Positions 9,251 to 16,916 of a stretch of 55,593 nucleotides of DNA are shown piece after piece (positions within the stretch are counted from its first letter, which is position 1; each line of letters starts with the position of its first letter). Made by a program: the position numbers and the translations under genes. Source of the DNA: Candidatus Anammoxibacter sp. (lineage in GTDB: Bacteria > Planctomycetota > Brocadiia > Brocadiales > Anammoxibacteraceae); the NCBI GenBank assembly GCA_021777055.1, contig JAIQZO010000004.1:1-55593 (forward strand), in the 5' to 3' direction. The notes under the pieces are model-generated. The model searched no databases, was not told the DNA's origin, and was given only the letters and a program-made list of their open reading frames with translations.

Positions 9251-10774
9251 ATGGGCAACCCTATAATTGAACTGAATAATATAGATGTATCTCTTAGCGG
9301 TAAAATGGTGTTATCAGATATAACATGGCGAATTTGTTCCGGCGAGCATTGGGCGTTTATTGGATGCAATGGTGCAGGAAAATCTACGTTATTAAAGTTG
9401 ATATACGGCGATTTGTGGCCAGATCAATGTTGCACTGGAACAAGAACATACTGTTTTAAAGAAGAGAAACAATCAACCACTATTGGGATAAAGGACAATA
9501 TGGCCCTTGTTTCAGCGGAAAACCAGAACGCTTATATAAGATACGATACCTTCCAGAGTGCTGAAAGTGTTATCCATACGGGTTTTTACGGTACAGTTTG
9601 GTTGCAGAGTCAACCAGATGATGATCAACTGAAAATAGCGGATACCATTATACGAAGGTTAAAACTGGATTATTTGAGAAAAAAAGAGTTTAGAAACATA
9701 TCACAAGGAGAAGCAAGAAAGGTCTTGATTGCTAGAGCTTTAGTTGCGAATCCTAAACTATTACTATTAGATGAGTTTTACAACGGACTTGACAAAAGAG
9801 CACATAAAGATTTACGTAATTTTATTGTTGAAATAACAGAATTTGGTGTTCAACTAATACTTACAACCCATCGATTAACGGAGATTGCAGAACAAATCTC
9901 ATATGCCTTGGTGCTGGAGGACGGCAAGATAGTAGAAATGGGCAAAAAAGAGGATGTATACAAAAGCAAAAAACTCGAAAGCATTATTGACTTGCCACAT
10001 ACGGTAGAAGATCTCAACATTAAAAATATAGATGTTGCATTAGATGATATACAAAGTTATGAAGAGAGGGGTGACTTTCTCATAAAGATAGAAAATGCAG
10101 ATGTATATATCAAGGAAAAAAAGATTCTGTCAGGAATTAACTGGCATATAAATAATGGTGAAAACTGGATAGTACTAGGGGACAATGGGGCGGGTAAATC
10201 TACATTGTTGAAATTAATCTGTGGAGATGTTGTCCCTGCATATGGGGGAGCAATCAATAGATTTGGCAACATTGAAAGGAGTAATATATGGGAAATTAAG
10301 AAGAAAATAGGCTATGTATCCGCCGATCTACAGGCAAATTACACTATGAACCTTTCCGGAGAAGAGGTTGTACAATCAGGATTTTTCTCAAGTATTGGAT
10401 TGTGGGAGATTGTAACTGATGCGCAAAAAAGGATTGCAATGGAGTGGCTTACATTCTTCGATATAGAAGAGCTATCAAAGAAAGAGATACATACAATGTC
10501 TTACGGACAGTTCAGGAAAATCCTTATTGTGCGTGCCATGGTTAACAACCCGTCTATTCTGGTCCTAGATGAACCTTGTGATGGATTGGATACTTATTCC
10601 AGAGCCGCATTTCTTGCTACTCTTTCAAAGGTATCAAAGACACAAACCTCAATAGTGCTTGCGACACACCATATAGAAGAGATGTTACCACAAATCCATA
10701 ATATTTTAACGCTAAAAGACGGAATGATAGAATCCATAGACAAAAGGCAGCAAAGAGATCTTGCTGCCTTTTAA
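9251..10774 (+). CDS. Twin-cassette ABC ATPase (ModF/PhrA-like)
   Basis: Two ABC nucleotide-binding domains in one 507-residue soluble chain. Domain 1 has Walker A GCNGAGKST (38-46), signature ISQGEARK and Walker B LLLLDEFYNGLD. Domain 2 has Walker A GDNGAGKST (about 310-318), signature MSYGQFRK and Walker B ILVLDEPCDGLD. Both keep an H-loop (TTHR, ATHH). The layout matches ModF/PhrA-type double ATPases, whose role is poorly defined in bacteria. There is no permease or binding protein next to it, so a transport role is uncertain. Its last codons form a perfect hairpin that doubles as a terminator (10742-10772). It is intact, unlike the eroded MlaF homologue upstream. Confidence 0.85.
   Translation: MGNPIIELNNIDVSLSGKMVLSDITWRICSGEHWAFIGCNGAGKSTLLKLIYGDLWPDQCCTGTRTYCFKEEKQSTTIGIKDNMALVSAENQNAYIRYDTFQSAESVIHTGFYGTVWLQSQPDDDQLKIADTIIRRLKLDYLRKKEFRNISQGEARKVLIARALVANPKLLLLDEFYNGLDKRAHKDLRNFIVEITEFGVQLILTTHRLTEIAEQISYALVLEDGKIVEMGKKEDVYKSKKLESIIDLPHTVEDLNIKNIDVALDDIQSYEERGDFLIKIENADVYIKEKKILSGINWHINNGENWIVLGDNGAGKSTLLKLICGDVVPAYGGAINRFGNIERSNIWEIKKKIGYVSADLQANYTMNLSGEEVVQSGFFSSIGLWEIVTDAQKRIAMEWLTFFDIEELSKKEIHTMSYGQFRKILIVRAMVNNPSILVLDEPCDGLDTYSRAAFLATLSKVSKTQTSIVLATHHIEEMLPQIHNILTLKDGMIESIDKRQQRDLAAF
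10742..10772. terminator. Bidirectional intrinsic terminator overlapping the 3' end of the twin ABC gene
   Basis: A perfect 12-bp stem AAAAGGCAGCAA / TTGCTGCCTTTT with a 7-base loop. The T-rich arm runs into the stop codon (TAA 10772-10774). With A on one flank and T on the other it can end transcription from both the plus-strand ABC gene and the minus-strand coiled-coil gene that converge here. Confidence 0.8.
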
Positions 10775-10800
10775 ACCATTATTAATATTACTGGATTTAT

Positions 10801-11472
10801 TTATCTGTTACGTCTTTTTTCTTCTATTTTATCTCTTAGTTTACCCCTGTTAGCCGCTCTCTTTTCTCTCCAGGACTTAACCTTCTTCTCTATATCTTTT
10901 GAGTTTCTAGCATTACTCTGTTTTTGCAACTGTCCAATCTTCTTTTGCAGCTCTTTACCAAAGTCATCTTTCTTATCATGCTCCTTTTTCCATTTGTCTA
11001 TCTTCTTTTGCAACTCTACTGCCAACTCATCATCATTAGATGCCTTTGATTTTTTCTTCCATTTTTCTACGTTCTTTTGCAACTCATCCATGTACTTAGT
11101 ATTTTCTTTATTCTGCATCTCTTTTATCTTTCTTTCCAACTCACTAGCAAAATCGTCACCTGATTGCTGATTCTTCCAACTATCCAGTTTCTTTCTAAGT
11201 TCTTCTTCAAAATCGGTGTCACCAGTTGTTATACCCACCTGATTCCATCTTGCCTTAAATTGGATGTTCTGCTTCGCATGATAAGCCTTGAGTTGTGCAT
11301 TTTCGCCTTTATGTTTTACCGACAACTGCATCTGTTCCATTCGCTGTTTAGTCGCTAAAGCCATGCTTTCCTTTTCAAAAGCATCCTGTAAACTGCCACC
11401 GGCGAACACATTGGCATCATTAAAACTAAACAGCACCACCGCAACAAAAACAATTACTACCAATTTCCTCAT
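10801..11472 (-). CDS. Exported charged coiled-coil repeat protein
   Basis: I choose the ATG at 11470-11472 because an AAAGGAG lies about 8 bases before it and a clean signal peptide follows (MRKLVVIVFVAVVLF, then NDANVFAGG). A longer frame to 11529 lacks these. The mature ~200 residues are extremely rich in Lys, Glu, Gln and Asp and consist of roughly six degenerate 24-29 residue repeats with the core ELQKKIxxWKK (variants ELRKKLDSWK, ELERKIKEMQ, ELQKNVEKWK, ELQKKIDKWK, ELQKKIGQLQ, IEKKVKSWR). This predicts a long amphipathic or coiled-coil periplasmic rod. No enzyme motif or named family was recognised. Confidence 0.75.
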   Translation of the reverse strand: MRKLVVIVFVAVVLFSFNDANVFAGGSLQDAFEKESMALATKQRMEQMQLSVKHKGENAQLKAYHAKQNIQFKARWNQVGITTGDTDFEEELRKKLDSWKNQQSGDDFASELERKIKEMQNKENTKYMDELQKNVEKWKKKSKASNDDELAVELQKKIDKWKKEHDKKDDFGKELQKKIGQLQKQSNARNSKDIEKKVKSWREKRAANRGKLRDKIEEKRRNR

Positions 11473-11577
11473 AATAATTACTCCTTTACATTTTGTTAAA
11501 AAATAATGCCATAAAGTTAGGCGAAGCAATATTATAACATATTACTTTGGCAAGATATGCAAAATAATAATTAGAAA

Positions 11578-11602
11578 TGGCACAGGCAAGATGCCTGTGC
11601 CA
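11578..11602 (-). terminator. Perfect palindromic hairpin, likely terminator of the 1510-aa gene
   Basis: TGGCACAGGC and GCCTGTGCCA pair perfectly (10 bp) around a 5-base loop, about 130 bp downstream of the 1510-aa gene on the minus strand. The minus-strand 3' flank (TTTCTAATTATTATTTT) is T-rich. From memory, palindromes of this GCAGGC-ATCTT-GCCTGC type are dispersed in some bacterial genomes, so it could also be a REP-like element. Confidence 0.6.
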
Positions 11603-11729
11603 CCAATTTTTCATGACATTGAATTAGTCGTAAAATAATTACACTCGATTGTGAGATTCCAATTTATATCATTTTCAATATTTACCTATTGTCGGAATCA
11701 CAACAGAACATCAACATTCAGGAACCGCA

Positions 11730-14700
11730 TTACCTATATTCTATATTATCAAGAAATGCATCCTGCTGCTCCACCTCTACAGCAAAACTATTAACTGTAA
11801 TACTACTATTGTCAGCATTCATAGTAATAGTTTCGCCAAATGCATTTGCCGTAGTTTGTTCCGGGCTAAAATCAATAGATATTGTATATTCATTTTTCTG
11901 TGAATATTCCATGGCAAGAGGTACACTATCAACCTCAACACCATTTACAAATTTCTTTAATTCTCTTGCACCATAACCATCGGTATTAGACAATGCATAA
12001 TAGTTGTTCTCATCCTCTATTAACCGTAGAGTAAATATTCCGCCTTTTGGATGCATTACTGCTGGCAAGAAATCTATGCTAAAACTACCTCGTTCGGCAG
12101 AATCCAGATCTTGTGATATTTTCAATCCTATATTATCTCCTGTAATCATCTGTACTCTTTCTCCTGAAGCATCATATTCAAATGATCCAAATCCCCCAGT
12201 GGTCCTACCATCAGTTACTGTATAACTGCCAGTTGTATCAACACTAAAATCGTCAACCATCTTTGTAGAAGGCTTGTCATTTATTCCACTGTCAAGATAT
12301 ACAATATTATCAAGAAATGCATCCTGTTGCATCAGTTCAACCTCGAAACTGCTAACCATAATAGTATTATTATCTGTTTTTATTGAAATCGATTCTCCAA
12401 ATGCATCAACTGTAGTCAGTGCAGGGCTAAAGTTGATTGTTACGCTGTAATTCTTTTCCTGTGAAAACTCACCAGAAAATGGAACGCTATCAACTTTAAC
12501 ACCATTTACATATTTTATTAACTGACCAGCACCATAACCATCGGTATTTAACAATTCATAATAGTTATTTACATCTTGTACAAGACGCAATTTAAATACA
12601 CCGCCTTTAGGATACATAACAGTTGGCAAGAAATCCATATTAAACATGCCACTCTCTAGCGATTGAAGATTTTGTGATATTATCATACCAACGTTATCAC
12701 CTGTACGTACCTGCCCTTTCTGTTCAGATATATTAAACATGAATGACCCAGTACCACCCCTTGTATCAGTATCATCTACAGTGTAGTCACCAGTAGTATC
12801 ACGACTGAAATCATCAGAGAAATATGTCATTCCTGATTTAACTGTCACAGTAAGAGTTGCAGGAGTTGCATCAGAAAGCCCCATAGAATCTGTCACAGTA
12901 AACGTTACTGTATATACTCCAGGAGTGCTAAATGTTACTATTCCAGGCACATCAGTTGATGACTCAGGAATTACAGGATCACCAAAGTTCCACAAATAAG
13001 TTAAAGGAGTATTATTATCTATATCTGTTCCAACTCCTGCAAAGTTTATTGAGTCTCCTACACTAATAGTTTGATCACTAACAGGAGTTTCTATTACACC
13101 ATTTGGTTCTTGATTATCAGGTTTTACTGTTATGTTAACAGTCGCTATATTTGAGACCTTACCAAGGTTATCTCTTACCGTATAAGTAAAAGTGTCATCG
13201 CCAGTAAATCCTAGATTAGGCATATAATTTACTGATCCATCAAAATTTACCAGTGTTTCACCATTAACAGGATTATCAATAATATCCACAGAATCCGCCT
13301 CAATGTTACCATCAACGTCATTATCATTAGCAATAACTTTGATATCTACAAAGGTATCTTTGGAAGTAACCGCATTATCGTCTTGAGCAACTGGTTGTTT
13401 ATTTGCAACAACATCACTTATATAACTTATATTATCAAAGAATGCATCCTGTTGCCCTATTTCTAACTCAAACCTGTTAACCTTAATACTGTTAACGTCA
13501 GAACTTATGGAAATCGATTCTCCAAAGGCATCAACAGTAGTACTCTCTTGGCCAAAATTTATTAATATATTATAGTTATTATTTTGAAAATACTTATTTG
13601 CAAAACTTACACTGTCAACCTTTTTACCACCTATATATTTATCTAAACTTCCCGGACCATAACCATCTGTGTGTGTTAATCGATAATAACTACCAGCATC
13701 TTGCCTAAGGATCAACGAAAAGGTTCCTCCTTTTGGATATATCTTAGTTGGCAGGAAATCAATCGCAAACTGTCCATTATTAAGTGGAGGCAAGTCATGG
13801 GAAATTCGGAGAATAACGTTATCGCCTGAAAGCACTTGAGCTCTCTTACCATCTGAATCATATGTGAAAGATCCTTTAAGACCTTTGTTCGTTCTAACAT
13901 CTTCAACCTCGTACTCTTTGGTTGTATCAACGCTAAATTCGTCAAAGAAATCTACATCTCTAGCTTCAACTCTCACAGTAAGTGTTGCAGGTGTCGTATC
14001 TGAAAGGTTTTCAGAGTCAGTAACTGTTAATGCGACATTAAATACACCTTCGTTATTAAATGTTATCAATCCCGGTGCGGCTAATGTTGAATCTGGTATG
14101 GAAGGATCTCCAAAACTCCAGCTATATTCTAATGGCGTGTTTTTATCAGGGTCTGTTCCCGTGCCTTCAAAATTTACTGAATCTCCTGCTTTTATTATAA
14201 TATCACCATTTGGTGTATCTATCACCCCATCAGGTGCTTGATTTGGCTTTTCTTCTACTGTTATTTGCACTGTTGCAGGTGTGGAATCTGATAATTTTTT
14301 TGCATCTGTAACGGTGAATGTCACCGTAAATACACCTTTATTGTTAAATGTTATCAATCCCGGTGCTGCTGATGTTGAATCTGATATGGAAGGATCACCA
14401 AAGCTCCAGCTATATCCTAACGGAGTGTTTTTATCAGGGTCTGTTCCTGTGCCTTTAAAGTTTACAGAATCTCCCTCCGTTATTGTAATGTCACTATTTG
14501 GTGTATCTATAACTCCATTAGGTGCTTGATTTGGCTTTTCTTTTACTGTTATCTGCACTGTCGCAGGTGTGGAATCTGAAAGCTTTCCTGAGTCTGTAAC
14601 CGTTAATGTTACTGTAAAGACGCCTTCGTTATTAAATGTTACCAACCCCGGTGCTGCTGATGTTGCATCTGCAATAGAAGGATCACCAAAACTCCAATTA

Positions 14701-16262
14701 TACTGCAGCAGGGTATCACCATCAGGATCTGTACCTATTCCTTCAAAGTCTACTGAATCTCCAGCTGTTATTGTATCGCCACCGGCAGGAGTAATGATAA
14801 CTCCGTCAGGTGCCTGGTTTGACGCTTTGACTATAATAGTTACTGTTGCTATGTTTGACTTTGCACCCAAATCATCTGCTACAGTATATTTGAAACTATC
14901 TTCTCCTATATACCCTGCATTTGGTGTATAAGTAACGGTACCATTCGGATTACTAACTGCAATACCATTTACCGGAGTCTCAACTATAGCTACAGAGTTA
15001 AGGCTTATAGTACCATCAATATCAGCATCATTACCAATAACCACAATATCTACAGGTGTGTTTTGGAATGTATCAGCTGTATCGTCAATTGATACAGGCG
15101 CGTTATTTACTACACACTTTATATTATCAAGAAAGGCATCCTGCTGTATTACCTCAATTTCAAACCGTTTAACCTTAATATCACTGCTATTTGTGTTTAT
15201 GGAGATTGATTCTCCAAATGCATTAGCAGTCGTCTGCTCAGGGCTAAAATCGAGAGTTACTGCATAGTTGTTGTTTTGCACATACTCATTTATAAACCTG
15301 CCACTTTCTACATCAATTCCGTCTACATATTTTGTTAATTGCCCCGCCCCGTAACCATCTGTATTTTTGAGTTCGTAATAGTTGTTTACGTCTTGTACAA
15401 GGCGCAGTATGAATGTACCACCTTTTGGATGTTCAACTGTCGGCAGGAAGTCAAGACTGAATGAACCTTTACTTGAAGACAGCATGTCATTAGAAATGTA
15501 CAGACCAACATTATCTTCTGTAAGCATTTGAGCCCTTTTTCCGTTGGAATCATATATTAATGATCCAGTGCCACCCCTTGTATCAGTATTTGTAACTGTG
15601 TAATTTCCTATTGTATCAACACTGAAATCATCAACAACAACGAGGGAAGTATATGTATATGTTACAAGAGTTGGATCAATTACGTTTGGAGAGATTGCAA
15701 TGTCTTGGATATTTGAAGCTTTCAAGGTGTATGTTATCTCTTTGCTGTGGGGAGTTGTATCCAGGGTTACGATCAAGGAATCCGCATCAATTGAGGCTTT
15801 CCAGATAGTAATTCCATTATCAATGGTATAATTTGATATGTTTGTTGCGCTTATATTCTCTACCGGTTCGCTAAACGTCACAAAGACTTTAGTTGCATCT
15901 CCAGCAGACTGCACGGATATTATTGACGGTTGTGTAAGATCAGGAATATCCAATCCAATTTCATCAGAGAATTCACTTTTATTATCATTTATATCATAAG
16001 CTTTTAAAGCAAAATAATGTTTTACGCCATCTTCTAAACCAGACATTGTATATTCTGTAACATTGCCAAGTTTCTCACTACTATGATAAGTGCCACTTGA
16101 ACTCCCATGGAATATTTCATAACCGGCAAGTTCAGACTCGGTGTTTGGATCCCATTCAAATAAGACATCTGCTCCTTTTACAATAGAAAACGAAGATAAA
16201 AGTATTGATACAAGAGTTAAAACAATGAAAAAGTTAAAATTTCTCTTTTTTGGTAAAAACAT
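11730..16262 (-). CDS. Giant exported modular surface protein (Fn3, Ig-like, PKD, cadherin-like, four copies of a recurrent domain)
   Basis: 1510 residues with a signal peptide (KKRNFNFFIVLTLVSILLSS). Domain order: fibronectin type III (about 33-110); SbsA-type Ig-like domain (about 115-205); recurrent domain 1 (about 208-385, starting VVDDFSVDT and ending QQDAFLDNI); cadherin-like Ig (about 385-480, NGTVTYTPNAGYIGEDSFKY); three PKD domains (about 483-765, NQAP...YSWSFGDP); recurrent domain 2; another cadherin-like Ig; a fourth PKD; and recurrent domains 3 and 4 to the C-terminus. An AAGGAGGT precedes the ATG, and a cyclic di-GMP-I riboswitch lies in the leader (16316-16402). It is likely an adhesin or matrix protein; no LPxTG or PEP-CTERM anchor is visible. 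There is no catalytic domain. Confidence 0.9.
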   Translation of the reverse strand: MFLPKKRNFNFFIVLTLVSILLSSFSIVKGADVLFEWDPNTESELAGYEIFHGSSSGTYHSSEKLGNVTEYTMSGLEDGVKHYFALKAYDINDNKSEFSDEIGLDIPDLTQPSIISVQSAGDATKVFVTFSEPVENISATNISNYTIDNGITIWKASIDADSLIVTLDTTPHSKEITYTLKASNIQDIAISPNVIDPTLVTYTYTSLVVVDDFSVDTIGNYTVTNTDTRGGTGSLIYDSNGKRAQMLTEDNVGLYISNDMLSSSKGSFSLDFLPTVEHPKGGTFILRLVQDVNNYYELKNTDGYGAGQLTKYVDGIDVESGRFINEYVQNNNYAVTLDFSPEQTTANAFGESISINTNSSDIKVKRFEIEVIQQDAFLDNIKCVVNNAPVSIDDTADTFQNTPVDIVVIGNDADIDGTISLNSVAIVETPVNGIAVSNPNGTVTYTPNAGYIGEDSFKYTVADDLGAKSNIATVTIIVKASNQAPDGVIITPAGGDTITAGDSVDFEGIGTDPDGDTLLQYNWSFGDPSIADATSAAPGLVTFNNEGVFTVTLTVTDSGKLSDSTPATVQITVKEKPNQAPNGVIDTPNSDITITEGDSVNFKGTGTDPDKNTPLGYSWSFGDPSISDSTSAAPGLITFNNKGVFTVTFTVTDAKKLSDSTPATVQITVEEKPNQAPDGVIDTPNGDIIIKAGDSVNFEGTGTDPDKNTPLEYSWSFGDPSIPDSTLAAPGLITFNNEGVFNVALTVTDSENLSDTTPATLTVRVEARDVDFFDEFSVDTTKEYEVEDVRTNKGLKGSFTYDSDGKRAQVLSGDNVILRISHDLPPLNNGQFAIDFLPTKIYPKGGTFSLILRQDAGSYYRLTHTDGYGPGSLDKYIGGKKVDSVSFANKYFQNNNYNILINFGQESTTVDAFGESISISSDVNSIKVNRFELEIGQQDAFFDNISYISDVVANKQPVAQDDNAVTSKDTFVDIKVIANDNDVDGNIEADSVDIIDNPVNGETLVNFDGSVNYMPNLGFTGDDTFTYTVRDNLGKVSNIATVNITVKPDNQEPNGVIETPVSDQTISVGDSINFAGVGTDIDNNTPLTYLWNFGDPVIPESSTDVPGIVTFSTPGVYTVTFTVTDSMGLSDATPATLTVTVKSGMTYFSDDFSRDTTGDYTVDDTDTRGGTGSFMFNISEQKGQVRTGDNVGMIISQNLQSLESGMFNMDFLPTVMYPKGGVFKLRLVQDVNNYYELLNTDGYGAGQLIKYVNGVKVDSVPFSGEFSQEKNYSVTINFSPALTTVDAFGESISIKTDNNTIMVSSFEVELMQQDAFLDNIVYLDSGINDKPSTKMVDDFSVDTTGSYTVTDGRTTGGFGSFEYDASGERVQMITGDNIGLKISQDLDSAERGSFSIDFLPAVMHPKGGIFTLRLIEDENNYYALSNTDGYGARELKKFVNGVEVDSVPLAMEYSQKNEYTISIDFSPEQTTANAFGETITMNADNSSITVNSFAVEVEQQDAFLDNIEYR

Positions 16263-16278
16263 TACGCACCTCCTTAAT

Positions 16279-16298
16279 TAGCCGTGCAAACACAGCTA
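16279..16298 (-). promoter_or_regulatory. Hairpin of the riboswitch expression platform
   Basis: Read on the minus strand, TAGCTGTG and CACGGCTA form an 8-bp stem (one G-T pair) around TTTG. It ends three bases before the Shine-Dalgarno AAGGAGGT (16268-16275). There is no following T tract, so it is more likely to influence ribosome access or act as an anti-structure than to be a simple terminator. The mechanism is inference. Confidence 0.5.
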
Positions 16299-16315
16299 AA
16301 AAGAAGATGCTGGAT

Positions 16316-16402
16316 TTGCCTGGCAATCTTGCTACCGTATCCTATATTCATAGGACTTAGGCCAATGACTTTGCGTCCCACCCTTTCGAATGGTTTGCCT
16401 TT
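16316..16402 (-). ncRNA. Cyclic di-GMP-I riboswitch (GEMM-I) aptamer
   Basis: Minus-strand sequence matches the GEMM-I consensus closely: GGCAAACCATTCGAAAGGGT, then GGGACGCAAAG. This gives P2 (CCATTC/GGGTGG) capped by the GAAA tetraloop. Next comes CCTAAG, a perfect 6-bp stem TCCTAT/ATAGGA capped by GAAT, and TACGG. CCTAAG and TACGG (variant of TATGG) are the two halves of the 11-nt tetraloop receptor. The aptamer closes with GGTAGCAAGATTGCC. It lies 54 bases before the start codon of the 1510-aa surface protein and in its sense, so c-di-GMP is expected to control that gene. ON versus OFF is not resolved from the expression platform. Confidence 0.95.
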
Positions 16403-16820
16403 TTCAGGTTAAAACAAAATAAAATAAGATTAATTATAGAAGTATTATATCTACAAATAATATGTAGCGATGTAATCTAAGTCACAAATTAGAGAGAAAT
16501 TAAAAGATAGAAAATGGAAATCCTAGAATTGGCGTTTAGCATAAATCAAAACCAATAGTAGATATACGATAGCAGAGGTAACAATGGAAACAATGTATAA
16601 GAGTTATATACTCAATATGAGTCAACGCAGATAAGCCGGTATGGAATAACAAGAGACGGTAATGCGATTAAGAAAGGCAGCAAACATGACATGTTGTTAT
16701 ATAACAAGTTACTCCTTACGCATATTTAGGACCTTGTGGCCACATAACTTGTTATACCGTAATACGTTTCGCCAATTCCACTTTTCGCAAGAGAATACAG
16801 TTTTAACATAAACTTCTAGC
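16403..16820. other. Intergenic region between two surface-protein genes
   Basis: Presumably holds the promoter of the riboswitch-led 1510-aa gene (minus strand). It has short inverted repeats (TAACAAGTTA near 16705 and TAACTTGTTA near 16745). No coding potential is recognised. Confidence 0.4.
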
Positions 16821-16868
16821 TCAAAAAAAAAACCCATTCCCCCTTGTAAAGGGAGATATGGGGTTTTG
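16821..16868 (-). terminator. Intrinsic terminator of the 678-aa surface-protein gene
   Basis: On the minus strand AAAACCCC-AT-CTCCC pairs with GGGGGA-AT-GGGTTTT across a 7-base loop, and the 3' arm runs into a tract of ten T residues. It lies about 50 bp after the stop of the gene at 16917-18953 and separates it from the riboswitch-controlled unit. Confidence 0.85.
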
Positions 16869-16916
16869 TAACTATTAGTGATATACTCAACGAGGGCACT
16901 ACAATAGGATGAACGA

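Noticed and set aside
13864..14931. Plus-strand open frames of 80-125 codons opposite the PKD repeats
   Set aside because: They repeat with the PKD units on the opposite strand, have repetitive Ser/Val/Pro translations and no start signals; they are shadows of the 1510-aa gene.
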